From Sphingopyxis sp. HIX (GTDB lineage Bacteria > Pseudomonadota > Alphaproteobacteria > Sphingomonadales > Sphingomonadaceae), in NCBI RefSeq assembly GCF_001468285.1, contig NZ_LNSB01000003.1, positions 90,393 through 154,392 on the forward strand: a stretch of DNA of 64,000 bases, read 5' to 3'. A program made the position numbers and the translations under genes. Below, piece after piece: positions 48,668 through 57,168 of the stretch (position 1 is its first letter; every line of letters begins with the position of its first letter). The notes below the pieces were generated by a model. The model searched no databases, was not told where the DNA came from, and was given only the letters and a program-made list of their open reading frames with translations.

Positions 48668-49885
48668 TCAGCGCTTCAGGATATAGAGATGCACCCCGCC
48701 GTAGATCGCCGAGCGGTCGCGCCGCGTAAGCCCAAGCGATTCCTCCGCGCGGTAATCCCAGCGATCGAGCAGCGCATCGGGCAGGCGCCCGGGCAGCAGG
48801 CTCGGTTCGGCGGCGGTGCGGAACAGCACGCGCGCGCCAGGCCGCGCGGTCCGCGTGACCTCGGTCCACAAAGCCAGCAATTGCGCGTCGCTCATCCAGT
48901 CCTGCGCGTCGAGGAAGATGTACCGGTCGAAGCTCGCATCCGCCGCCGCCGCGAGCATGTCGGTCATATTCGCATGGAGCATCGTCACCCGCTCGGCGCG
49001 CGCCCTGACCGCGTCGTAATTCGCCGCCTGCAGATAGGGCGGCAGCGGCGCCTCGTCGCCGCGACCGTAGCCGCGCCCGAAGGCCCGCCACGCGAAATAA
49101 TTGTCCTTGAGGTCGAAGTCGCAGCTCAGTTTCTCGAGCCGCGCGCGCAGCACGTCGGCCATCGGCTTGCCCCCCGCGAGTGCGTCGTACTGCGCCGGCG
49201 GAATGCCGAGCCCGAACAAGGACGAGCGCTGGTCGGTGACCCAGCGCACGAACTTCCGGTCGAAGAAGGGCGCGAATTTGGTCTCGAAAATGCGCCGCTG
49301 CTCGTCGAGGTCGCGGGCTTCGAGCAGCATGCGCGGGTCGATCTTCATCATCCGCGCGAGCAGGTGCGCGACCCCGATAAAATTCCCGAGCAGCCCGCGC
49401 TTGTAGAGCCCCGTCGCAAAGCCGTTGATCCGCCGGCGTCCGATCAGGTCGCGCCCCTCCCAATAGCGCCGGCTGACCTCGTCGAGGTGGGGGCGGACAT
49501 GGCTCTTGTACGCCGCCACATTATCGCGGCTGTCGGCGTCGGCGAAGAAGCGACGGAAGCTCGCATAATCGGGAAGCTGCGCCGCGGCGGCGCGCTTCAG
49601 ATGCCCCAGCGCGACATGCGCGGTATTGAGGTCGACCGCGACGATCTCGGCGGGGTCGGCGGTGAGGTAGGAAAAGACGTTGCAGCCGCCGCTCGCGATC
49701 GTCGCGATGCGGTTGCCGGGCCGGATGTCGAGCGCCTCCATGTCGACCACCGGGTCTTCCCAGATCTGGGCGTAGACGAGGCCGCGAAAGGCGAGCGCGA
49801 AGGCGCGATCGAGCAGGCGTTGCTTCTGCTCGGCATCCTCGCGGACGACGGCGGCGGCGATCTTGCGGTTGGACTGGCTGGCCAT
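48668..49885 (-). CDS. btaA: SAM:diacylglycerol 3-amino-3-carboxypropyltransferase BtaA
   Basis: The 405-residue DUF3419-family enzyme transfers the 3-amino-3-carboxypropyl group of SAM to diacylglycerol, making the headgroup of the betaine lipid. Signature regions are LVYAQIWEDPVVDMEAL near residue 36, IASGGCNVFSYL (SAM-binding), DLNTAHVALGHLKR and IFLDAQDWMSD near the end. Together with btaB it would give a phosphorus-free membrane lipid, usually made when phosphate is short. Upstream on the minus strand is TTTTGTCACCGAAGCGTCGCG, only a weak Pho-box resemblance. Confidence 0.9.
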   Translation of the reverse strand: MASQSNRKIAAAVVREDAEQKQRLLDRAFALAFRGLVYAQIWEDPVVDMEALDIRPGNRIATIASGGCNVFSYLTADPAEIVAVDLNTAHVALGHLKRAAAAQLPDYASFRRFFADADSRDNVAAYKSHVRPHLDEVSRRYWEGRDLIGRRRINGFATGLYKRGLLGNFIGVAHLLARMMKIDPRMLLEARDLDEQRRIFETKFAPFFDRKFVRWVTDQRSSLFGLGIPPAQYDALAGGKPMADVLRARLEKLSCDFDLKDNYFAWRAFGRGYGRGDEAPLPPYLQAANYDAVRARAERVTMLHANMTDMLAAAADASFDRYIFLDAQDWMSDAQLLALWTEVTRTARPGARVLFRTAAEPSLLPGRLPDALLDRWDYRAEESLGLTRRDRSAIYGGVHLYILKR

Positions 49886-49989
49886 GGCAGGTCTCCCGGA
49901 GCGAGGTGGATCCGGGGCCGCCCATGGCAGCGATTCTTGCGATTCACGCGACGCTTCGGTGACAAAATGGGGACAGGGGTGAAAAAACC

Positions 49990-50111
49990 CTCCCCTCCCT
50001 GCAAGGGAGGGGTCGGGGGTGGGTCGGCGACCTAGACCAGAAGAAGCCCGGCCGGGCGTCGAGCCCGTCCGGACTTACCCACCCCTACCCCCTCCCTTTC
50101 AGGGAGGGGGA
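49990..50111. repeat. Compound inverted repeat upstream of btaA
   Basis: Thirty-five-base arms at 49990-50024 and 50077-50111 are inverted copies. Each has an internal hairpin: CCTCCCTGCAAGGGAGG on the left and CCTCCCTTTCAGGGAGG on the right. The centre has its own GGGCTTCTT/GCCCGGCCGGGC structure. It lies between two minus-strand genes, not convergent ones. Confidence 0.78.
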
Positions 50112-50115
50112 CCTA

Positions 50116-50568
50116 TCAATCCCGGCAATAGCCCTCTCCGTCCTTGACGATCAGGCATTCCTTCTTGCCCGCGAGATATTTGAGCCCGGTCTCGTCGCCG
50201 CTCCCGCGGCGCAGGCTCAGTTCCTCGGCGCCGCGCTTGAACTTGATGCCATGTTCGCTGTCGGTGCCGTCGTAGGTACCCTTGGTGCTGTCGTCGGTCC
50301 CCGCCTGCATTTCCAGCTTATATTTGCCGGGCTCGCCGGGGGTGATGATGGCGTACATGCCCTCGACCCCGATCCATTTGCCCGCCCAGCTCGCGAAGCG
50401 GTGTGGCGCGGTCGCGGGGTCGGCTTCGCCCTCGACCGCTTCGTCGGCGATCGGCACCGTCTCGTCGACCACCTCGGTGGTCTCGGTCGGCGCGGGCGCT
50501 TCGGCCTTTTCACAGCCGCTCAGCACCACCAGCGCCGCGGCGCCCATCAGGATCATGCTCTTCTGCAT
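50116..50568 (-). CDS. Lipoprotein of unknown function
   Basis: The 150-residue precursor has a lipoprotein signal (MQKSMILMGAAALVVLSGCE) with lipobox LSGC at residues ~16-19. An acidic linker (APAPTETTEVVDETVPIADE) follows, then a compact domain with GKYKLEMQAGTDDSTKGTYD and a C-terminal Cys pair (KKECLIVKDGEGYCRD). It would sit in the inner leaflet of the outer membrane or the periplasm. No family is recognised; similar small acidic lipoproteins are common in sphingomonads. Confidence 0.72.
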   Translation of the reverse strand: MQKSMILMGAAALVVLSGCEKAEAPAPTETTEVVDETVPIADEAVEGEADPATAPHRFASWAGKWIGVEGMYAIITPGEPGKYKLEMQAGTDDSTKGTYDGTDSEHGIKFKRGAEELSLRRGSGDETGLKYLAGKKECLIVKDGEGYCRD

Positions 50569-50607
50569 CGACTTTCTCCTTCGCGGTCTCAACGCACCAA
50601 GCGGCGA

Positions 50608-51612
50608 TTAGTATCCGCTCAAAATCTCGGCATATTTCTGCGGGTCGACATTGCCACCAGAAAGGGTGACGAGCGTCGCCCTCCCCGGCGCCACCTTGCC
50701 CGCGAGCAGCGCCGCGAGCGCCGCCGCGCCGCCGGGTTCGACGACGAGATGCAATCGCTCGAAAGCCATACGCATCGCGTGGCGTACTTCCTCGCGCGTC
50801 ACCACGACGCCGCGCACCCCGCGCGCCTGCAGCACCGCGAAGTTGATCGGCCAGGTCTGCGGTGTCTGGAGCGCGTCGCATTCGGTGGGATAGGCGAGGT
50901 CCCCGACCGACAAAATCTCGCCGGCCTCCAGCGAACGCGCGACATCGTCCCAGCCCTCGGGCTCGACCGCGACGATCTCGGCATCGGGCAGCGCGAGCGC
51001 GAGCCCCGCCGACAGCCCGCCGCCGCCGCAGCAGGCGACGACCTTGTCGAAGCCATCGAACCCGCGCGCGCGCAGCTGTTCCTCGGCCTCGATCCCCGCT
51101 GTCCCCTGCCCCTCGATGATCCACGGGTCGCCATAGGCGTGCACGAGCGTCCCGCCGCGCTCGCCCAGCAATTTCGCCGCGACGGCATCGCGCGATTCGG
51201 TGACGCGGTCGTAGAGGACGACCTCGGCGCCCAGCTTGCGCGTCGCGGCGAGCTTCATCGCCGGCGCGTTGCTCGGCATCACGATCGTCGCCTTGATCCC
51301 CAGCCGCTTCGCGGCCCAGGCGACCCCCTGCGCATGGTTGCCGCTCGACACGCCGACGACGCCCGCCGCCGCCTGCTCGGGGGTCAGATCGGTCAGCCGG
51401 TGCCACGCGCCGCGGATCTTGAACGCGCCGACGGGCTGCAGGCACTCGGCCTTGCACCAGATTGTCGTGCCGTCGATTTCGAGCGGCAGCAGCGGGGTCG
51501 GCGGCAGCAATGCAGCGACTTTCGCCGCCGCGCGTTCGACCCCCGCGAGGGTCGGTGCGCGCGCCGGATCGCGCAGGCTTGAGTCACGGGGTTCGGGGCT
51601 TTGCTGTGTCAT
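50608..51612 (-). CDS. Threonine/serine dehydratase, PLP-dependent
   Basis: A 334-residue fold-type II PLP enzyme. The PLP lysine is in PVGAFKIRGAWHRL (near residue 62), SSGNHAQGVAWAAKRLG follows, and the phosphate-binding glycine loop is CCGGGGLSAG. It lacks the C-terminal ACT domain of biosynthetic IlvA, so it matches the short catabolic threonine/serine deaminase group. It makes 2-oxobutyrate from threonine, which yields propionyl-CoA, so it could feed the propionate cluster; that link is inference. A serine racemase or hydroxyaspartate dehydratase role cannot be ruled out. Confidence 0.86.
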   Translation of the reverse strand: MTQQSPEPRDSSLRDPARAPTLAGVERAAAKVAALLPPTPLLPLEIDGTTIWCKAECLQPVGAFKIRGAWHRLTDLTPEQAAAGVVGVSSGNHAQGVAWAAKRLGIKATIVMPSNAPAMKLAATRKLGAEVVLYDRVTESRDAVAAKLLGERGGTLVHAYGDPWIIEGQGTAGIEAEEQLRARGFDGFDKVVACCGGGGLSAGLALALPDAEIVAVEPEGWDDVARSLEAGEILSVGDLAYPTECDALQTPQTWPINFAVLQARGVRGVVVTREEVRHAMRMAFERLHLVVEPGGAAALAALLAGKVAPGRATLVTLSGGNVDPQKYAEILSGY

Positions 51613-51679
51613 GGCTTCGTCCTATAGGGCGCGGCATAGAGAGCAAGCCGCATAGGTTCGCGGACAGGAGATTTTCACG

Positions 51680-52888
<1,209 letters not shown>

Positions 52889-52892
52889 TTCG

Positions 52893-53373
52893 GTTTCACG
52901 CAGAGGCGCAGAGGATGCAGAGACCGCAGAGAGATGGGCCGGATGCGGATTGACGATGTCAGCGCCATCGTCGTCGATGAGGCGATCGCGGTCCATCGGC
53001 TTTTGGGACCCGGCTTGCTCGAGATCGTCTATGAGACCGTATTGGCAAGCAGACTTGAGCAGCGGGGATTGAAGGTGGCTCGCCAATTGGTCGTGCCGCT
53101 AACAATTGAAAACCATCATTTTGAAGCGGCTTTCAGGGTCGATATTCTGGTGGACGACCGCTTGGTGGTAGAGATCAAAGCGGTGGAGCAGTTCGGAAAA
53201 GCCCATGCAAAGCAGGTGCTGACCTATCTGAGAATCTTACAGCAGCCCGTCGGGCTGCTCCTAAATTTCTCAGGATCGACGATGAAGGAAGGCATCAGGC
53301 GCGTCGTCAATAACTACCGCCCGGAAGAATGATTCTCCGCGGTCTCTGCACCCTCCGCGCCTCTGCGTGAAAC
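52893..53373. mobile_element. Compact inverted-repeat-flanked GxxExxY unit
   Basis: Imperfect inverted repeats of 40-41 bases bracket one gene. The left copy (52893-52933) reads GTTTCACGCAGAGGCGCAGA, then GGATGCAGAGACCGCAGAGAG. The complement of the right copy (53333-53373) reads GTTTCACGCAGAGGCGCGGA, then GGGTGCAGAGACCGCGGAGAA. About 36 of 40 positions match. The ATG follows the left repeat directly and the stop touches the right repeat. No target-site duplication is obvious, and the flanking bases differ. It may be a non-autonomous mobile unit or a stable gene-repeat pair. Confidence 0.65.
52934..53332 (+). CDS. GxxExxY-family protein (PDDEXK-like nuclease fold)
   Basis: A 132-residue protein with the family signature GPGLLEIVYETVL near residue 31, giving GxxExxY, after AIVVDEAIAVHRLL. 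The core AAFRVDILVDDRLVVEIKAV contains Asp and Glu-x-Lys in the order of a PDDEXK nuclease site (D...ExK). VLTYLRILQQPVGLLLNF and a C-terminal MKEGIRRVVNN complete it. Members of this family are small and widespread, often multi-copy, and of unproven function. An ATG three codons later (MRIDDVSAIV) is an alternative start. It is enclosed by inverted repeats with no space to spare. Confidence 0.85.
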   Translation: MGRMRIDDVSAIVVDEAIAVHRLLGPGLLEIVYETVLASRLEQRGLKVARQLVVPLTIENHHFEAAFRVDILVDDRLVVEIKAVEQFGKAHAKQVLTYLRILQQPVGLLLNFSGSTMKEGIRRVVNNYRPEE

Positions 53374-53389
53374 TTTGGAAATGCCATAT

Positions 53390-53485
53390 ATGAAAACGAG
53401 AGTCGGCAACCCCGGGGCCTTTGCCCGTTTCGACCTCATCCGCTTGTTTGCTGCGCTGAAGGCGTTTTCGAAGTGGTCGGTCGGG
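53390..53485 (+). pseudogene. Remnant of a second nspC 5' end
   Basis: Codons from 53390 read MKTRVGNPGAFARFDLIR, and the true nspC starts METRAGDPGAFAHFDLTR (13 of 18 residues and 47 of 54 bases the same). After two odd codons the frame continues AALKAFSKWSVG against AALKAFSMWSLG of nspC residues ~51-62. So the 5' end of nspC was copied here, and ~30 codons were lost between the two blocks in frame. The piece now forms the start of the hydrolase gene and includes the codons of its PLP-lysine region. Confidence 0.8.
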
Positions 53486-54550
53486 CTGCTCCTGCTTGCC
53501 GCCCTCGCCACCCCCGCCGCCGCTCAAACCGAAGACGCCTACGCCCCCGCGCGCGCGATCGTCGCCGACATCGGCAAGATCGTTACCCCCAACGGCGTGC
53601 AGGAAACCTTCGAGGCCACGCTCGGCGGCGCGCGGCAGGTCGTGAACGTCCGCGGTGCCGACCGCGACAACCCGATCCTCGTCTTCGTCCACGGCGGCCC
53701 CGGGGCGGTCGAGATGCCTTTTGCCTGGGCGTTCCAGCGCCCGTGGGAGGATGTCTTCACCGTCGTGCAATACGACCAGCGCGGCGCGGGGCGGAGCTAT
53801 CCGCTGAGCGACCCCGCGGCGCTCGCGCCGACGATGACCCCCGAACGCTACCGCGACGACGCGATCGAACTGATCGAGCTGCTGCAGAAGCGCTACGGCA
53901 AGAAGAAGGTCGTGCTGATGGGGCACAGCTGGGGTTCGATCGTCGGCCTGTCGGTCGCGGTGAAACGCCCCGACCTGCTCTACGCCTATGTCGGCGTCGG
54001 CCAGGGCATCGATTTCCGCGAAGGCGAGAAGGCCGGCATGGCCTGGGCGCGCGCCAAGGCGGTCGCGGCCGGGAATGACGAGGCGGTCGCCGCAATCGAC
54101 GCGCTCGCACCCTATCCCGCGGGCGAGTTCACCATCGAAAAGGCCGACGGCTGGCGCAAATATGCAATTCCGTACGGTTCGCTGATCTACAACAAGCCCG
54201 ACCTCAAATATTATTTCCAGACCCCGCGCCTCTCGCCCGAATATGGGCCCGCCGACGTGCAGGCGTGGGGCAAGGGCAGCGCCTTTTCGGTCACCACGCT
54301 CTGGCCGCGCCTCGCCGACGTCAGCTTCAAGCCGGTGAAGAAGATGGACGTGCCGATCGTCTTCCTGCTCGGACGGCATGATTATACCGTGCCCGCGCCC
54401 GTAGCGGCCGACTGGTTCGCGCAGGTCAAGGCGCCGTCCAAAAAACTCGTCTGGCTCGAACATTCGGCGCATATGCCGATGGTCGAGGAGCCGGGACATT
54501 TCTTTGCCGCGCTGCTCCGCGACGTGTTGCCGCTGACCAAGGAAGAATGA
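53390..54550 (+). CDS. Secreted proline iminopeptidase-like alpha/beta-hydrolase
   Basis: A ~386-residue alpha/beta-hydrolase with oxyanion motif VFVHGGPG, nucleophile serine in LMGHSWGSIVGL, aspartate in LLGRHDYTVPA and histidine in WLEHSAHMPM: a complete triad of the prolyl aminopeptidase group. The export signal is WSVGLLLLAALATPAAAQ. The N-terminal ~30 residues are derived from nspC (see the remnant entry), so the translation start may really lie at a TTG or ATG inside or just past it. In that reading the signal peptide begins LFAALKAFSKW. The stop overlaps the DUF486 gene. Confidence 0.85.
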   Translation: MKTRVGNPGAFARFDLIRLFAALKAFSKWSVGLLLLAALATPAAAQTEDAYAPARAIVADIGKIVTPNGVQETFEATLGGARQVVNVRGADRDNPILVFVHGGPGAVEMPFAWAFQRPWEDVFTVVQYDQRGAGRSYPLSDPAALAPTMTPERYRDDAIELIELLQKRYGKKKVVLMGHSWGSIVGLSVAVKRPDLLYAYVGVGQGIDFREGEKAGMAWARAKAVAAGNDEAVAAIDALAPYPAGEFTIEKADGWRKYAIPYGSLIYNKPDLKYYFQTPRLSPEYGPADVQAWGKGSAFSVTTLWPRLADVSFKPVKKMDVPIVFLLGRHDYTVPAPVAADWFAQVKAPSKKLVWLEHSAHMPMVEEPGHFFAALLRDVLPLTKEE

Positions 54551-54903
54551 CGATGACGCCCTATGTCCTGCCGATCTTCATGCTCGTCATCTCGAACATC
54601 TTCATGACGATCGCCTGGTACGGGCATTTGGGGGACATCTCGCGGCCGATGTGGCTCGCGATCCTGATCGCCTGGGGCATCGCCTTCTTCGAATATTGCC
54701 TCGTCGTCCCCGCCAACCGCATGGGGCACAGCGTCTATTCGACCGCCGAGCTCAAGACGATGCAGGAGGTGATCACGCTGATCGTCTTCGCGGGCTTCGC
54801 CGTCTTCTGGCTCGGCGAGAAGCTGACGCTCAACCATCTCGTCGGCTTCCTGCTGATCGCGGGCGGCGCCTTCTTCATCTTCAAGGGGCCGATTGCCGCC
54901 TGA
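54547..54903 (+). CDS. DUF486 / DMT-superfamily small membrane protein
   Basis: A 118-residue protein with four transmembrane segments and the family sequence FEYCLVVPANRMGHSVYSTA near the middle. ELKTMQEVITLIVFAGFAVF and LNHLVGFLLIAGGAFFIF follow. DUF486 proteins belong to the drug/metabolite transporter superfamily by topology; no substrate is known. It overlaps the hydrolase stop by four bases (ATGA), so they are co-translated. Confidence 0.88.
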   Translation: MTMTPYVLPIFMLVISNIFMTIAWYGHLGDISRPMWLAILIAWGIAFFEYCLVVPANRMGHSVYSTAELKTMQEVITLIVFAGFAVFWLGEKLTLNHLVGFLLIAGGAFFIFKGPIAA

Positions 54904-54944
54904 TCGCCATGTCGCTAGCCTCGCCACCGAGGGGAGACTGCAGC

Positions 54945-55943
54945 ATGGCGGACGACAAGGGCATTTCGCGGCGCAGCTTTGCGGTCGGCGCAGCGGGGCT
55001 CGCCGCGCTGCCGGCCGCGGCGACGGCCAAACCGCCCAAGCCGGCGCCGATCCCCATCGGCAAGCCCTTCATCCTCACGACCTGGAACTTCGGTCCGAGC
55101 GCCAATGCCGTCGGCTGGCCGATGCTTGCGGGGGGCGCGTCGTCGATCGACACCGTCGAGGCGGCGATCAACCATGTCGAGGAGTTCGGCGACTATTGGG
55201 TCGGCGCCGACGGCGTCCCGAACGAGGTCGGCGAGACCACGCTCGACGCGATGATATTATGGGGCCCGACACACGACATCGGCGCGGTCGGCTGCCTGAA
55301 GCGCGTCAGAAGGGCGATATCGGTCGCGCGCAAGGTGATGGAAGAGACCCAGCACACGCTGATCGTCGGCGACGATGCGACGCGCTTCGCCGCGCGCATG
55401 GGCTTTACCGAAACCTCGCTCACCGGACCGAAATCGCAGGCGGCCTTCGCCAAATGGGCGGCGACCCATTCGAAGTCCGACGCCTTCGGCCCCGAGCCGC
55501 GCGGCCAGTCCGACACGCTGCGCGCGCACGACACCGTCGGCTGCATCGCGCTCGACGCCGCGGGCAATCTCTGCGTCGGCTGCTCGACCAACGGCCGCGA
55601 GTTCAAGATCCCGGGGCGCGTCGGCGATTCGCCGATCCCGGGCGCCGGCGCCTACGGCGATCAGGCGGTGGGCGGCGCGGTCGCGACGGGCAATGGCGAT
55701 GTGATGATGCGCTTCCTGCCCACCTATCACGCGGTCGAGTTGATGCGCGGCGGCATGCATCCGCAGGCGGCGGCCGAGGCCGCGCTGCGCCGCATCGCCG
55801 ATGCCGGCTACAGCATCGGCGGCGGCATCGCGGTCATCCGCCGCGACGGCGTGCACGGCGCGGCAAAGACCGGCTGGGACGAGGTACCCTTCGATTATTC
55901 GGTGCAGACCGCGAGCGGCAATGTGACCGTGCCGGTGGCGTAG
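54945..55943 (+). CDS. N4-(beta-N-acetylglucosaminyl)-L-asparaginase, Tat-exported
   Basis: A 332-residue precursor of an N-terminal-nucleophile amidase. The signal DDKGISRRSFAVGAAGLAAL has a twin-arginine motif. The self-cleavage site is before the threonine of RAHDTVGCIALDAAGN, which leaves the catalytic Thr at the new N-terminus. CSTNGREFKIPGRVGDSPIP and GAYGDQAVGGAVATGNGDVM are typical of aspartylglucosaminidase. It cleaves the GlcNAc-Asn bond of glycoasparagines in the periplasm. The ATG is chosen for GGGGAG at 54930-54935; one 12 codons upstream is less likely. The gene is part of the cassette between the two polyamine genes. Confidence 0.9.
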   Translation: MADDKGISRRSFAVGAAGLAALPAAATAKPPKPAPIPIGKPFILTTWNFGPSANAVGWPMLAGGASSIDTVEAAINHVEEFGDYWVGADGVPNEVGETTLDAMILWGPTHDIGAVGCLKRVRRAISVARKVMEETQHTLIVGDDATRFAARMGFTETSLTGPKSQAAFAKWAATHSKSDAFGPEPRGQSDTLRAHDTVGCIALDAAGNLCVGCSTNGREFKIPGRVGDSPIPGAGAYGDQAVGGAVATGNGDVMMRFLPTYHAVELMRGGMHPQAAAEAALRRIADAGYSIGGGIAVIRRDGVHGAAKTGWDEVPFDYSVQTASGNVTVPVA

Positions 55944-55989
55944 ACACCGCCCCTTCCTTCCTGCCTCCAAAGCCCCTACATGCGCGCCC

Positions 55990-57162
55990 ATGGAAACCAG
56001 AGCCGGCGATCCCGGGGCCTTTGCCCATTTCGACCTCACCCGCGTCCCTTCGCCCGCCTTCGTCGTCGATGCGGCAAAGATCCGCGCGAACCTCGGCGTG
56101 CTGCGCCATATCGGCGACGCGTCGGGCGCGCGCGTACTCGCGGCGCTCAAGGCTTTCTCGATGTGGTCGCTGGGATCGACGGTCACCGACTATCTCGACG
56201 GCGTCTGCGCCTCGGGGCTCTACGAGGCGAAGCTCGGGCGCGAGGAATATGGCGGCGAGGTCGCCACATACTGCGCGGGTTACAAGGCCGAGGACCTGCC
56301 CGAGATCGCGAAGCTCTCGGACCATCTGATCTTCAATTCGCCCGGCCAGATCGCGCGTTTCCGCCCGCTGCTCGACGAGCTTCGCGCCGCGGGCGAAAGC
56401 TTCGACGTCGGCCTGCGCATCAATCCGCAGCACAGCGAGGGCGAGGTCCCCAAATACGACCCCGCGGCGCCGTGCAGTCGCCTCGGCTTTCCGGTCGACC
56501 AGCTCACCCCCGAGCATATGGCGGGCGTCGACGGCATCCATATGCACGTGCTGTGCGAACAGGATTTCCCGCCGCTCGCCCGCACGTGGGCCGCGGTCGA
56601 GCCGAAGCTCGCGCCGTATCTGGGCCAGCTCAAATGGCTCAACTTCGGCGGCGGCCACCATGTGACGCGCGCCGACTATCAGGTGGGAGACCTGATCGCT
56701 TTTCTCAAGAACGTCCGCGAAACCACCGGCTGCGACGTGATGATCGAGCCCGGCGAGGCGGTCGCGCTCGACGCGGGCATCCTCGTCGGCGAAGTGCTCG
56801 ACCTGTTCGACAACGGCATGCCGATCGGCATCACCGACATCAGCGCGACCTGCCACATGCCCGACGTCATCGAGGCGCCCTATCGCCCGGCGATGCTGGG
56901 CGAGGAAGAGGGCAGTACGCCGACCCGCCTCGGCGGTCCCTCGTGCCTCGCGGGCGACGTCATCGGCGATTATCGCCTGCCCGGCGGCGCTGCGATTGGC
57001 CAGCGCTTCGCCTTTCTCGACCAGGCGCATTATTCGATGGTCAAGACCAACAGCTTCAACGGTGTGCCGCTGCCGTCGATCTGGCTGTGGGACAGCGCGA
57101 CCGACGAACTGAAGCTGGTCCGCGAATTCGCTTACGAGGACTTCAAGACGCGGCTGAGCTGA
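55990..57162 (+). CDS. nspC: Carboxynorspermidine/carboxyspermidine decarboxylase
   Basis: A 390-residue PLP-dependent fold-type III decarboxylase that yields norspermidine or spermidine. The PLP lysine is in LAALKAFSMWSLG near residue 53. INPQHSEGEVPKYDPAAPCS, LNFGGGHHVTRADY and EPGEAVALDAGILVGEVLD are characteristic. The C-terminal cysteine region is TDISATCHMPDVIEAPYRP. Its substrate comes from the synthase at 51680. No strong ribosome site precedes the ATG. It is convergent with the RTX gene, six bases apart. Confidence 0.92.
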   Translation: METRAGDPGAFAHFDLTRVPSPAFVVDAAKIRANLGVLRHIGDASGARVLAALKAFSMWSLGSTVTDYLDGVCASGLYEAKLGREEYGGEVATYCAGYKAEDLPEIAKLSDHLIFNSPGQIARFRPLLDELRAAGESFDVGLRINPQHSEGEVPKYDPAAPCSRLGFPVDQLTPEHMAGVDGIHMHVLCEQDFPPLARTWAAVEPKLAPYLGQLKWLNFGGGHHVTRADYQVGDLIAFLKNVRETTGCDVMIEPGEAVALDAGILVGEVLDLFDNGMPIGITDISATCHMPDVIEAPYRPAMLGEEEGSTPTRLGGPSCLAGDVIGDYRLPGGAAIGQRFAFLDQAHYSMVKTNSFNGVPLPSIWLWDSATDELKLVREFAYEDFKTRLS

Positions 57163-57168
57163 TGGTGC

